Numbered from the stretch's first letter, positions 36,465-44,459 are shown. The stretch is 64,000 nt of DNA from Methylotenera_A sp036676175 (GCA_036676175.1 JAKFDL010000003.1:5953-69952), one strand, 5' to 3'. A program made the numbers and translations. Notes: a model not told the origin generated them from the letters alone.

Positions 36465-36956
36465 ATGGTTAAATATATGGCCGAACCTTCAGTACTGCAA
36501 AAAGCACGTAATACCAAATCTACTCGTTTATGGTTTTTAGTATTTTTAGTGGTGGTGGTGATTGCGTTATATATGTTGGGCATCATCAAAAAAGGGTTTG
36601 CAATAGGCCTAGGTATTTTGTTGTTGGGCGCTATTGGCATACAAACCTTTGATTATGATTTAGATTTAGGCACTTTATGGAAGACAGGCAGCGTTAAAGA
36701 ATCTCGTGTGCAACATACACAAGATGGTGTGGTGCTAAAAGGTGATTGTGTAAAACCTGCAGGTAAAACAGAGGAGTTTGATTTAAATTGTAGTAATTTC
36801 AAAACGCAGGCAGAGGCACAACAAAAGTATGATTCTTGTGCAGCACAGATTGCTGAAAATAACAGTGGTCTTGATAAAGCAAAAATTATGTCACTTGATG
36901 TTTATGGCTTAGACCGTAACAAAAATGGCATAGTATGTGAGGCATTGCCAAAATAG
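36465..36956 (+). CDS. Membrane protein with excalibur-like calcium-binding tail
   Basis: 163 residues. Two hydrophobic segments (about 22-40 and 44-61) and a C-terminal soluble part with four Cys. The last 25 residues, DVYGLDRNKNGIVCEALPK, match the excalibur-type DxDxDGxxCE calcium loop in form (Asp/Asn ligands, Cys, Glu). The family is not one I can name. A second possible start is the ATG at 36477. The calcium role is inferred from the motif alone. Confidence 0.75.
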   Translation: MVKYMAEPSVLQKARNTKSTRLWFLVFLVVVVIALYMLGIIKKGFAIGLGILLLGAIGIQTFDYDLDLGTLWKTGSVKESRVQHTQDGVVLKGDCVKPAGKTEEFDLNCSNFKTQAEAQQKYDSCAAQIAENNSGLDKAKIMSLDVYGLDRNKNGIVCEALPK

Positions 36957-36966
36957 TAACGTACCG

Positions 36967-36998
36967 AAAATAAAACCCTCTTCTGAGGGTTTTATTTT
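36967..36998. terminator. Bidirectional terminator
   Basis: A perfect 14-pair stem, AAAATAAAACCCTC with GAGGGTTTTATTTT, around TTCT. It lies between the membrane protein and the converging NTF2-like gene. Confidence 0.9.
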
Positions 36999-37037
36999 GT
37001 CTGGTTCACGCGCCAGCCCATCATTTAAATTCAAATG

Positions 37038-37520
37038 TTAAAAGCCTAGCTCACTCAAGCTCGCATGGTCATCCGGCCTGCGGCCGAGCGGCCAGAAGAA
37101 TTTTCTGTCTGCTTCTTTAATCGGCAAATCATTAATGCTGGCGTAACGCAACTCCATCAAACCATTCGAATCAAATTGCCAGTTCTCGTTACCGTATGAA
37201 CGGAACCAATTGCCGGCATCGTCATGCCACTCGTAAGCAAAACGCACCGCGATACGATTTCCATCAAACGCCCATAGCTCTTTAATTAACCTGTAATCAA
37301 GCTCTTTAGCCCATTTACGAGTCAAAAATTCGACAATTTGTGCACGCCCTTTTGGAAACTCAGCGCGGTTGCGCCATTGTGAATCAACTGTATATACCAT
37401 TGAAACGCGTTGCGGGTCGCGACTGTTCCAACCATCTTCTGCCATGCGCACTTTTTGTATCGCGGTTTCACGTGTAAAAGGTGGTACCGGCGGACGGACT
37501 TCTACATTAGTTGTCATCAT
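37038..37520 (-). CDS. NTF2-fold protein, DUF1348 type
   Basis: 160 residues. The pattern TRETAIQKVRMAEDGWNSRDPQRVSMVYTVDSQWRNRAEF, FLTRKWAKELDYRLIKELWAFDGNRIAVRFAYEWHDDAGNWFRSYGNENWQF is that of the DUF1348/SnoaL-like branch. The function of this branch is not established. It is 11 bases downstream of the tetR gene and so is likely cotranscribed with it. Confidence 0.85.
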   Translation of the reverse strand: MMTTNVEVRPPVPPFTRETAIQKVRMAEDGWNSRDPQRVSMVYTVDSQWRNRAEFPKGRAQIVEFLTRKWAKELDYRLIKELWAFDGNRIAVRFAYEWHDDAGNWFRSYGNENWQFDSNGLMELRYASINDLPIKEADRKFFWPLGRRPDDHASLSELGF

Positions 37521-37531
37521 TTTTACCTTTT

Positions 37532-38104
37532 TTAGGATTTCAAAAATTGTTGAAACTGTTTTTGCTCTTGTTCCATGTGTTTCTCAAACGTTTGCTTATT
37601 GCTAGTCAGGCGCTGGATGATGAGTGCACCCTCAACAATAATTATAAAACGCTCCGCCCAATTTATTGCCTCTGGTTGACTCAAGCCAACTTCTTCGCCT
37701 AATTGAATCAGCGCATTTAACCAAGCATTGTAATCATCACTCTGCCGTTTTTTAATATCGGCCTTTGCCTCACCAAGATTCAACACATTGAGCAGGCAAT
37801 TTTTCCCACCATCGCTATAAAATGCCTTAACTGTCTTAATCATGTTACTGAATCGTTTTTCTGGTTTTACCTGTGTATCTAATAACGGAGCAATGATATG
37901 TTGCTGAATTTGTGCACTAACAAATTTCACAACCGCTCTCAGCATATCTTCTTTCCCTTTTGGAAAGTGATGATACAAGCTGGACTTCTGCAAACCCGTG
38001 ATCTCAGACAACAATGAAATCGTTGTGCCTTCGTATCCATGATTCCTAAATATATCGAACAGCGCTTCTATAAGCGTGCTGTTTTCATTTGTCTGCTGAG
38101 CCAT
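37532..38104 (-). CDS. TetR family regulator
   Basis: 190 residues. N-terminal helix-turn-helix of TetR type (EALFDIFRNHGYEGTTISLLSEITGLQKSSLYHHFPKGKEDML, about 12-55) and a helical ligand domain. Divergently oriented from the DsrE-like/PPOX genes, with two palindromes in between that are likely its operators. It should repress both its own operon (with the NTF2-like gene) and the divergent one until an unknown ligand binds. Confidence 0.92.
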   Translation of the reverse strand: MAQQTNENSTLIEALFDIFRNHGYEGTTISLLSEITGLQKSSLYHHFPKGKEDMLRAVVKFVSAQIQQHIIAPLLDTQVKPEKRFSNMIKTVKAFYSDGGKNCLLNVLNLGEAKADIKKRQSDDYNAWLNALIQLGEEVGLSQPEAINWAERFIIIVEGALIIQRLTSNKQTFEKHMEQEQKQFQQFLKS

Positions 38105-38128
38105 ATTGACCTAAGTTAAAAATAGTTG

Positions 38129-38180
38129 TTGACATATTACCGAACGTTCGTTACATTGTCAATATACCGAACATTCGGTA
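38129..38180 (+). promoter_or_regulatory. Promoter with two TetR-type operators
   Basis: TTGACA (38129-38134) and TACATT (38152-38157) with a 17-base spacer form a good sigma-70 promoter for the DsrE-like gene. One palindrome (TACCGAACGTTCGTTA, 38138-38153) fills the spacer. A second (TACCGAACATTCGGTA, 38165-38180, arms TACCGAA/TTCGGTA) lies over the expected transcription start. The shared core CGAAC-N-TTCG marks both as sites for the same dimeric regulator, most simply the adjacent TetR protein. Confidence 0.8.
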
Positions 38181-38203
38181 CAGATAACTATAAGGAGCAT
38201 ACG

Positions 38204-38581
38204 ATGAACAAAACAGCTATTTTTATTTTTTCAGACCCAAATAATGGTGGCGATGAAGCGCTTGGTCGTGCGTTTAATGGGCTGGCAGCCGCTTACGATA
38301 TTAAACAATCTGGCGGCGAAGTATCTATTACATTTCAGGGCGCGGGCACACGCTGGCCTGCCTTAATCACGCAAAAAGACCACCCTTTAAATAACTTATA
38401 TAATCTGGTTAAAGGCAATATTGCAGGCCTATCTTGTGGATGTGCCGATGTGTTTGAAGCAAGTGAAGATGCCAAAGCCAGTGGATTTCAAGTGATTCAA
38501 GAAAACCTGGTGCCAGGTACAACGGGCTTAGCCAGCTTCGCTAAATTACTAAAATTTAACACCACAATCTTAAATTTTTAA
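38204..38581 (+). CDS. DsrE-like small protein
   Basis: 125 residues from the ATG at 38204, preceded by AAGGAG. A longer frame would run through the promoter and operators. The fold resembles DsrE/DsrF (IFIFSDPNNGGDEALGRAFNGLAAAYDIKQSGGEVSITFQGAG..., GNIAGLSCGCADVF). A Cys-Gly-Cys near residue 80 could be redox active, but DsrE sulfur relay function is not implied. First gene of the TetR-controlled divergent unit. Confidence 0.85.
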   Translation: MNKTAIFIFSDPNNGGDEALGRAFNGLAAAYDIKQSGGEVSITFQGAGTRWPALITQKDHPLNNLYNLVKGNIAGLSCGCADVFEASEDAKASGFQVIQENLVPGTTGLASFAKLLKFNTTILNF

Positions 38582-38656
38582 CTTACTTGAATTTTCAACT
38601 TAAATATTTCAACAAGCTGGCGGTTTAAAAATCGCCCACTATTAAGGAGAAATGGT

Positions 38657-39292
38657 ATGCCAAATGCATTTGCAACCATAAGTTTTACTGACAGCGTAAA
38701 AGCAGCCCAAAGCCGCTACGGTAGTCGTGAGCATAATCAGCACTTTGAGTTATCAGACGACCCACGCAATCAAATAGGCGCGTTTGAAAAAGAGTTTATT
38801 GAAGCACGTGATAGCTTTTATATGGCGACGATTTCAGAAAATGACTGGCCTTATGTGCAACATCGTGGCGGCCCTGCAGGTTTTATAAAGGTACTGGATG
38901 CGCGCACGATTGGATTTGCCGATTTCAAAGGCAACAGGCAATACATCAGTGTCGGCAATTTAAATGCTAATTCACGCACATCACTTATATTGATGGATTA
39001 CCCAAACCGCCGTCGCCTTAAAGTATGGGGAACAACACGCATTATTCATGAGGCAGATGAACCTGAATTGATTAAATGCTTAGAAACTCCCGGTTATCCT
39101 GCACGGGTTGAGCGCGGCATTGTGATTAAGATTGAAGCAATTGAGTGGAATTGCCCACGGCACATTACGCCGAGATACTCTGAAACTGAAGTTGATCATG
39201 TCTTGCAACCTTTGCTAGAGGAAAATAAGCAATTACGTGAACAATTGCTTACTCTCCAAGAAAGCCGCCACTTTGGTGATTCCATAGGCTAG
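38657..39292 (+). CDS. Pyridoxamine 5'-phosphate oxidase-like flavin protein
   Basis: 211 residues, split-barrel flavin-binding fold: DSFYMATISENDWPYVQHRGGPAGFIKVLDARTIGFADFKGNRQYISVGNLNANSRTSLILMDY, then RRRLKVWGTTRI, and a C-terminal coiled tail (PLLEENKQLREQLLTLQES). Members bind FMN, F420 or heme; the substrate is unknown. It has a ribosome binding site AAGGAG and follows the DsrE-like gene by 75 bases. Its last 44 bases overlap, in antisense, the end of the ABC exporter gene. Related to the protein at 42415-43083. Confidence 0.88.
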   Translation: MPNAFATISFTDSVKAAQSRYGSREHNQHFELSDDPRNQIGAFEKEFIEARDSFYMATISENDWPYVQHRGGPAGFIKVLDARTIGFADFKGNRQYISVGNLNANSRTSLILMDYPNRRRLKVWGTTRIIHEADEPELIKCLETPGYPARVERGIVIKIEAIEWNCPRHITPRYSETEVDHVLQPLLEENKQLREQLLTLQESRHFGDSIG

Positions 39293-41084
39293 CATACAGG
39301 CCTTTGTTAGCTAAAAGTTTTTTGTGGCTACCTTCTTCTATAACTTTGCCATCGTCCAGCACTATCAGGCTATCCATGGCGGCAATCGTGGATAGTCTGT
39401 GTGCGATTGCAATCACGGTTTTACCTTCCATCAGTTGGTACAAACTGCTTTGAATCACTGCCTCTACTTCACTATCCAAGGCGCTAGTGGCTTCGTCCAG
39501 CAACAAAATCGGCGCATCTTTTAACATCACACGCGCAATGGCGATACGCTGGCGTTGGCCTCCAGATAACTTAACGCCTCGCTCGCCCACGTGTGCATCA
39601 TAACCCGTGCGGCCTTTAGCATCGGCCAAATGAAGGATAAACTCATGTGCCTCTGCCCGCTTGGCAGCGGCAATCATTTCCGCTTCGGTGGCATCCGGAC
39701 GCCCATACAAAATATTGTCACGCACGCTACGATGTAACAGGGAGGTATCTTGCGTCACCATGCCAATGTTGGCGCGCAAACTGTTTTGGGTGACATTATT
39801 AATGTTTTGGCCATCAATTAAAATTTGCCCTTTTTCAACCTCAAAAAAGCGTAACAGCAAATTAACAATAGTCGATTTTCCCGCGCCAGAACGGCCAACC
39901 AGTCCGACTTTTTCACCTGCTTTGATGTGTAAATTAAGTTGGTTTAAAATGTTTCTATTCAGGTTATAACTGAAATCAACCGCTTCAAATTTAATTTCGC
40001 CTTGCTTAACTTGTAATGGTTTTGCATCAACTGTGTCGATGATTTTATTGTGTGTGGTCAAAGTATTAATACCGTCTTGCACTGTGCCAACCTGCTCATA
40101 GAGCGATGTCATTTCCCACATCACCCAGTGCGACACGCCGTTGAGCCGCAGCGCCATGGCGGTGGCCGCTGCCACACCGCCCACACTCACTTGACCTTTG
40201 CTCCACAACCATAAAGCGGTAAACCCCACCGCGATAATCAACAGCATATTTAACGCATGGTTTATAGCTTCCACCATGCTGACCAAGCGCATTTGTTGAT
40301 GTACTGTGCCCAAAAACTCGCCCATGGCGGTTTGCGCATAACCGGCTTCACGCCCTGCGTGACTGAACAATTTCACTGTACTGATATTGGTGTAAGCGTC
40401 GGTGATGCGGCCAGTCATTAAACTGCGTGCATCGGCTTGGTGTTGTGAAACTTTGCTCAGCTTGGGAACAAAATAGGTCAAGGAAAGGCTATACGCCAAC
40501 AACCATAACAAGAATGGCAATGCAATCAATGGGTTAAAATAAGCCACAATACCCACCATGCTGCCAAAATACACCACCACATACACCATGATATCTGCCA
40601 CAATAAACCACACGTCGCGTACCGCCAGCGCAGTTTGCATCACTTTCGCCGCTACTCGCCCTGCAAACTCGTCCTGGTAAAAACTCATGCTTTGATTCAA
40701 CATGAGTCGATGGAAATTCCAGCGCATGCGCATTGGGAAATTACCCGCTAGGGTTTGGTGCTTAAACAATGTCTGCAGCAGAATCAGCACTGTGCTTGAG
40801 ACAAGAATGATTGCAAGCCAAGTCAGGCGTGTGCTTTCTAACGCCCATAATTCTGCAGGTGAAATCGTGGCTAACCAATCCACTACTTTGCCCATCATGG
40901 CGAATAGAAACGCTTCAAATGCGCCTATCAGCGCAGTAAGCACGGTCATGCCAAGCAGAAATGGGCGCAATCCTTGCGTACAGCCCCAAGCAAATGCCCA
41001 GAAGCTTTTGGGCGGTGTGGCAATTAATCTTTCGGGGAAAGGCTTAGCTAATGTTTCAAAGTAATTAAAAAAACGAGCCAGCAT
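39249..41084 (-). CDS. ABC exporter, fused membrane and ATPase domains
   Basis: 611 residues from the ATG at 41084, one base after the ispF stop; a longer frame into ispF is rejected. Six membrane helices (about 30-330) then an ATPase with Walker A GRSGAGKSTIVNLLL, signature KLSGGQRQRIAIAR and Walker B ILLLDEATSALD. MsbA-like half transporter that works as a dimer; substrate unknown. Its C-terminal 44 bases overlap the convergent PPOX gene. Confidence 0.92.
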   Translation of the reverse strand: MLARFFNYFETLAKPFPERLIATPPKSFWAFAWGCTQGLRPFLLGMTVLTALIGAFEAFLFAMMGKVVDWLATISPAELWALESTRLTWLAIILVSSTVLILLQTLFKHQTLAGNFPMRMRWNFHRLMLNQSMSFYQDEFAGRVAAKVMQTALAVRDVWFIVADIMVYVVVYFGSMVGIVAYFNPLIALPFLLWLLAYSLSLTYFVPKLSKVSQHQADARSLMTGRITDAYTNISTVKLFSHAGREAGYAQTAMGEFLGTVHQQMRLVSMVEAINHALNMLLIIAVGFTALWLWSKGQVSVGGVAAATAMALRLNGVSHWVMWEMTSLYEQVGTVQDGINTLTTHNKIIDTVDAKPLQVKQGEIKFEAVDFSYNLNRNILNQLNLHIKAGEKVGLVGRSGAGKSTIVNLLLRFFEVEKGQILIDGQNINNVTQNSLRANIGMVTQDTSLLHRSVRDNILYGRPDATEAEMIAAAKRAEAHEFILHLADAKGRTGYDAHVGERGVKLSGGQRQRIAIARVMLKDAPILLLDEATSALDSEVEAVIQSSLYQLMEGKTVIAIAHRLSTIAAMDSLIVLDDGKVIEEGSHKKLLANKGLYASLWNHQSGGFLGE

Positions 41085-41085
41085 G

Positions 41086-41559
41086 TTAGTTTGAAACAAT
41101 CGTGCAAACTGCCTCGGCAGCGATGCCCTCACCACGACCTGTAAAGCCAAGCTTCTCTGTGGTGGTAGCCTTGATGTTAATTTGCGAAATAGCCACTTGG
41201 CAATCGGCTGCAATATTTTCACACATTTTTGCAGTATGTGACGCCAACTTAGGTGCCTCGCAAATCACGGTAGCATCAATATTATTCACCATATAGTTTT
41301 TGGCTTTTAATAGGGCTATCACATGCCGCAATAAATCGCGTGAATTGGCGTTTTTATAGGTATCGTTCGAAGGCGGAAAGTGCTTGCCAATATCACCTAA
41401 GCTTGCTGCGCCTAAAAGCGCGTCGCAAATTGCATGCAACAGCACATCGGCATCTGAGTGACCATCCAAGCCCTTGTCATAGGCTATTTCAACGCCGCCA
41501 ATGATGCATTTACGTCCAACAACCAACTTATGTACATCAAATCCGTGGCCAATTCTCAT
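41086..41559 (-). CDS. ispF: 2-C-methyl-D-erythritol 2,4-cyclodiphosphate synthase
   Basis: 157 residues. Metal ligands Asp8, His10 and His42 in RIGHGFDVHKL and DGHSDADVLLHAICDALLGA. Also IGKHFPP and the C-terminal TTTEKLGFTGRGEGIAAEAVC. Fifth step of the MEP isoprenoid pathway. Nine bases after the ispD stop; the ABC exporter follows in the same direction. Confidence 0.97.
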   Translation of the reverse strand: MRIGHGFDVHKLVVGRKCIIGGVEIAYDKGLDGHSDADVLLHAICDALLGAASLGDIGKHFPPSNDTYKNANSRDLLRHVIALLKAKNYMVNNIDATVICEAPKLASHTAKMCENIAADCQVAISQINIKATTTEKLGFTGRGEGIAAEAVCTIVSN

Positions 41560-41568
41560 ATGGTTTCT

Positions 41569-42252
41569 TTAATGAAGTTCTTTGCTAAAGAGCGCCTCTA
41601 ACAAGGCTAAGTCTTGTGGGTATGTCACCTTTAAATTGCGCAGTTCACCTTGCACTAAGGTTGGCTGTAAGCCTAGTGCTTCAACGGCTTCCGCCTCGTC
41701 AGTTGCTGTATTGTTATAAGCCTGTAGTGCAGTTTTAAGCGTGCCATAGCGAAACATTTGCGGCGTTTGTGCTTGCCATAAATTGTCACGCGAAACGGTA
41801 CTTTCCACCTTATTGGCTTGACCAGATCTCTTTAAAGTGTCGGCTACTGGCAATGCCAATAAACCGCCAACAGCATCATTTTCCAGCGTGGTCAATAAAG
41901 TATCCAGCAACGCACTTGTCAAACCAGGCCGCGCTGCATCATGCACTAGCACCCAATCTTCATCTGCAACCTGCATAGACAACAAAGTATTTAGAACAGT
42001 TTCGCTGCGACTATCACCGCCTGTGTAGTGCAGCTTTAATTTGCTGGCAGAATCTAGCCGCAAATCGCGCCAAAACAAATCATCTGCGCTTAAAGCCACG
42101 TGAATACTGGCAATACGGGGATGTTTAAAAAAAGTTTGAATGGTGTGCGAAATAATCGGCTTACCTGCCAGTGGCATATATTGCTTGGGCAATACATTTT
42201 CCATACGGCTGCCCGTGCCTGCAGCGGGGATGATTACATGAAAAAACGTCAT
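41569..42252 (-). CDS. ispD: 2-C-methyl-D-erythritol 4-phosphate cytidylyltransferase
   Basis: 227 residues from the ATG at 42252; another in-frame ATG lies five codons upstream. Nucleotide-binding PAAGTGSRMENVLPKQYMPLAGKPI, then VLVHDAARPGLTSALLD and DEAEAVEALG. Third step of the MEP pathway. Both candidate starts lie inside or beside an 8-pair hairpin (42245-42273), and no good ribosome binding site is seen. Confidence 0.95.
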   Translation of the reverse strand: MTFFHVIIPAAGTGSRMENVLPKQYMPLAGKPIISHTIQTFFKHPRIASIHVALSADDLFWRDLRLDSASKLKLHYTGGDSRSETVLNTLLSMQVADEDWVLVHDAARPGLTSALLDTLLTTLENDAVGGLLALPVADTLKRSGQANKVESTVSRDNLWQAQTPQMFRYGTLKTALQAYNNTATDEAEAVEALGLQPTLVQGELRNLKVTYPQDLALLEALFSKELH

Positions 42253-42273
42253 ACTGGATTTTAGCATGACGTT
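42245..42273 (-). other. Hairpin over the ispD start codon
   Basis: AACGTCAT and ATGACGTT, 8 perfect pairs around 13 bases. On the coding strand the second arm contains the ispD ATG and is followed by TTTT. It has the shape of a terminator for the upstream NTF2/PPOX unit, and would also mask the ispD start. Confidence 0.4.
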
Positions 42274-42451
42274 ATTTTCGCCAGAAATTTAATTCTTCCT
42301 CTTTTAGAATTACAGCTAGAGCTGGAATGAAATCTTCTAATTGATTTGACCCGGCAATTGCGCTTCCGATGCGGCTTTCAGCGCCAAGATTGAATTCAAT
42401 CCCAAATAGAAAAGTTAGCCCTCCCCACGTTTTACTTTGGCCTCGTATTCG
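42272..42451 (-). pseudogene. Possible gene remnant upstream of ispD
   Basis: The spacer between the second PPOX gene (stop 42415) and ispD holds a reading frame with protein-like composition (LFGIEFNLGAESRIGSAIAG, then EDFIPALAVILKEEELNFWRK and stop). It runs from 42451 to the TAA at 42272 with no ATG, GTG or TTG. It looks like the decayed C-terminus of a gene overwritten by the PPOX gene, but a chance open frame of 60 codons is possible. Confidence 0.25.
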
Positions 42452-43083
42452 TTAATGTCTACAAGCCCTTGTGATTCCGCAATAGTTCTCTCATCCGGTG
42501 TAATTGCATCCTGCACAATATCCAAACGCTTCCATGTTGGTATGGGTGTAACCTTGTAAGGCTCAGGGACATATTTTGATTGGTCAATCTTTTTGTATTT
42601 GTGAATGTATCGGGGACAATTCACCCATATTTTAGTCACGTTTATCATGATTAGATATTTGGCTTCGGTGTACTCCGCCATGAGCTCATGCTCTCTCACC
42701 AATTCAGCTGTACCCTGTACTCGAACCCGATGTGGGGTTTCAAAGTCAATAAATAGCATGCCTACTTTATGTTGCGCTTCTATATTACCAACTGAATAGA
42801 ACATGCCATTTCCATCGTAGCCTGGAAAGACTAGCATGCTGTCATCTAAAACTTTCACAAAACCGGTGGGACCCCCTTTATAAGAAACTGTAGGCATTCC
42901 ATTAGGATCAACTGTAGACAGAAAAAACATATCCCGACTACCAATGAATTTTTTTTCATCATCAGATATTTTTTCGTGTATCCAACCGTTATCAAGTAAA
43001 TTAGCTAATTTCGTAGTATTGAATTCTTCTTGTAACGCACGATGCTCAGCTGAGTATAGTGATGCCATAATTGCCTCCGACAT
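42415..43083 (-). CDS. Pyridoxamine 5'-phosphate oxidase-like flavin protein, second copy
   Basis: 222 residues. Shares with the 38657-39292 protein the segments SRDMFFLSTVDPNGMPTVSYKGGPTGFVKVLDDSMLVFPGYDGNGMFYSVGNIEAQHKVGMLFIDF and RVRVQGTAELV, so the two are distant paralogs. Extra C-terminal about 45 residues (YVPEPYKVTPIPTWKRLDIVQDAITPDE). FMN-type split barrel, substrate unknown. Nine bases after the NTF2-like gene, same transcript. Confidence 0.88.
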   Translation of the reverse strand: MSEAIMASLYSAEHRALQEEFNTTKLANLLDNGWIHEKISDDEKKFIGSRDMFFLSTVDPNGMPTVSYKGGPTGFVKVLDDSMLVFPGYDGNGMFYSVGNIEAQHKVGMLFIDFETPHRVRVQGTAELVREHELMAEYTEAKYLIMINVTKIWVNCPRYIHKYKKIDQSKYVPEPYKVTPIPTWKRLDIVQDAITPDERTIAESQGLVDINEYEAKVKRGEG

Positions 43084-43092
43084 ATTAAGAAA

Positions 43093-43461
43093 CTACTGAT
43101 GTAAATGAAAAATCTTATTCATGACTCTCCATTTTCCATCTATCTTTAATAGATTAAAAAAATCTGTGAATCTATGCCCTGTCCAGTTATCAGTTTCTAA
43201 ACGCACACTTGCAATAGTTTCAACAATATCAATACTCACAATACGGAATATTAAATCTTTAGCGGGCCCGTTAGCATCATTCCAATCGTAAAGCCCTTGA
43301 ATAGGGCCAGCAAACAAATCGGGGCCAACATAACCGAAAATCGTTGCATCATTGTGAAAGGCGGGTTTCATTTCACTGCCCTTACCAGAAATTGCTCCAT
43401 CAATATAATGCTGAAGTAACTCAGTAATGGCCTCGTAATCACTCATATTTGTCATTGGCAT
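43093..43461 (-). CDS. NTF2-fold (lumazine-binding-like) protein
   Basis: 122 residues: SDYEAITELLQHYIDGAISGKGSEMKPAFHNDATIFGYVGPDLFAGPIQGLYDW and RIVSIDIVETIASVRLETDNWTGHRFTDFFNLLKIDGKWRVMNKIFH. This is the putative lumazine-binding branch of NTF2-like proteins, whose role is unknown. GGAG precedes the ATG. Divergent from the lysR gene that probably controls it. Confidence 0.85.
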   Translation of the reverse strand: MPMTNMSDYEAITELLQHYIDGAISGKGSEMKPAFHNDATIFGYVGPDLFAGPIQGLYDWNDANGPAKDLIFRIVSIDIVETIASVRLETDNWTGHRFTDFFNLLKIDGKWRVMNKIFHLHQ

Positions 43462-43504
43462 AGAGATCTCCTTAAGTTATGTGTCATGTTGGCTTATTTT
43501 TAAA

Positions 43505-43555
43505 TTGGAATAAATACAAGATATAGAATATTATTTGTGCATATTTGGAATAAAT
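43505..43555. promoter_or_regulatory. Two direct repeats in the lysR/NTF2 spacer
   Basis: TTGGAATAAAT occurs at 43505-43515 and again at 43545-43555, exactly 40 bases apart, and the second copy runs into the lysR ATG. Same-face spacing of about four helical turns suits binding of a tetrameric LysR protein. Function inferred. Confidence 0.4.
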
Positions 43556-44459
43556 GAACGGGGTTAAATTGTTTAATTCACTAGATGATTTACGGATATT
43601 TGTACAAATATTTGAGAAAAAAAGCCTAACGCTAGTCGCTGAGCTCAACCAGACTACACCGGGTGTTATTAGCAAACGACTAACACAAATTGAAAAAGAT
43701 TTCGGCGCACGGTTATTTCACAGAACGACGCGAACCATCCAGCACACGGATGAGGGCCTTCGCCTATATTCACAAGCACAGCATTTATTAGAAACCGTAG
43801 ATGATTATGAAATGGATTGGGGTGAAAAAACCGAGCCTGCAGGTTTAATACGAATAACTGCATCAGCTTCGTTTGCTAGACTTTACTTAATGCCGCTAAT
43901 ATTAAAGTTTTTAAAGATATATCCAAAAATAAAAATTAGTTTTGAACTCTCCGATAAAGTGCTGGATATCGTATCAGAAGGCATAGATTTAGCTATAAGG
44001 GGCGCTCAGATGAGTGATTCAACCCTCGTGGCAAAAAAGTTAGGGCCATCCCCGGAAGTTCTTTGCGCGACCAAAGAATATCTAGAAAAAGCTGCGCCAT
44101 TAACTGCACCCGAAGACCTGGCCAAGCATAATTGCATCGTGCTAAATGAAAATTACAACTGGGAATTTAAAGTTGATGGAAAAACGATACACCAACGTGT
44201 GAGTGGAAGTTTTCAAACAAACTACAGCGAAGCATTAATAGAGGCGGTCAAAGATAGTTTAGGTCTCGGTATGATTTGTTATTGGCAGGCACATAAAGAG
44301 TTGCAGACCGGAGAACTTATTCTTGTCTTACCAGAGTTCGCGCCAGGAAGATATCAAACGTTGTACGCTGTTTATCCTTCACGTAGACATTTACCAACCA
44401 AAACAAAGGTACTCATAGAATATTTGGAAAAAAATCTTGTGATTCCTTTTCCGAGCTAA
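43554..44459 (+). CDS. LysR family regulator
   Basis: 301 residues. N-terminal winged helix (SLDDLRIFVQIFEKKSLTLVAELNQTTPGVISKRLTQIEKDFGARLFHRTTRTIQHTDEGLRLY) and effector domain from about residue 95 of the CrgA/DsdC-like kind (DIVSEGIDLAIRGAQMSDSTLVAKKLG). Recognition-helix residues are slightly unusual (TTPGVISKRL instead of SxxAVSRxI). Transcribed away from the NTF2/PPOX pair, which is the likely target. Confidence 0.92.
   Translation: MNGVKLFNSLDDLRIFVQIFEKKSLTLVAELNQTTPGVISKRLTQIEKDFGARLFHRTTRTIQHTDEGLRLYSQAQHLLETVDDYEMDWGEKTEPAGLIRITASASFARLYLMPLILKFLKIYPKIKISFELSDKVLDIVSEGIDLAIRGAQMSDSTLVAKKLGPSPEVLCATKEYLEKAAPLTAPEDLAKHNCIVLNENYNWEFKVDGKTIHQRVSGSFQTNYSEALIEAVKDSLGLGMICYWQAHKELQTGELILVLPEFAPGRYQTLYAVYPSRRHLPTKTKVLIEYLEKNLVIPFPS

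Noticed and set aside
38126..38203. N-terminal extension of the DsrE-like protein
   Set aside because: It would read through the promoter and both operators. AAGGAG and the conserved start place the gene at 38204.
37038..44459. Antiphage defence island
   Set aside because: No nuclease, restriction, toxin-antitoxin, CBASS, retron or similar components; the genes are regulators and small metabolic-type proteins.
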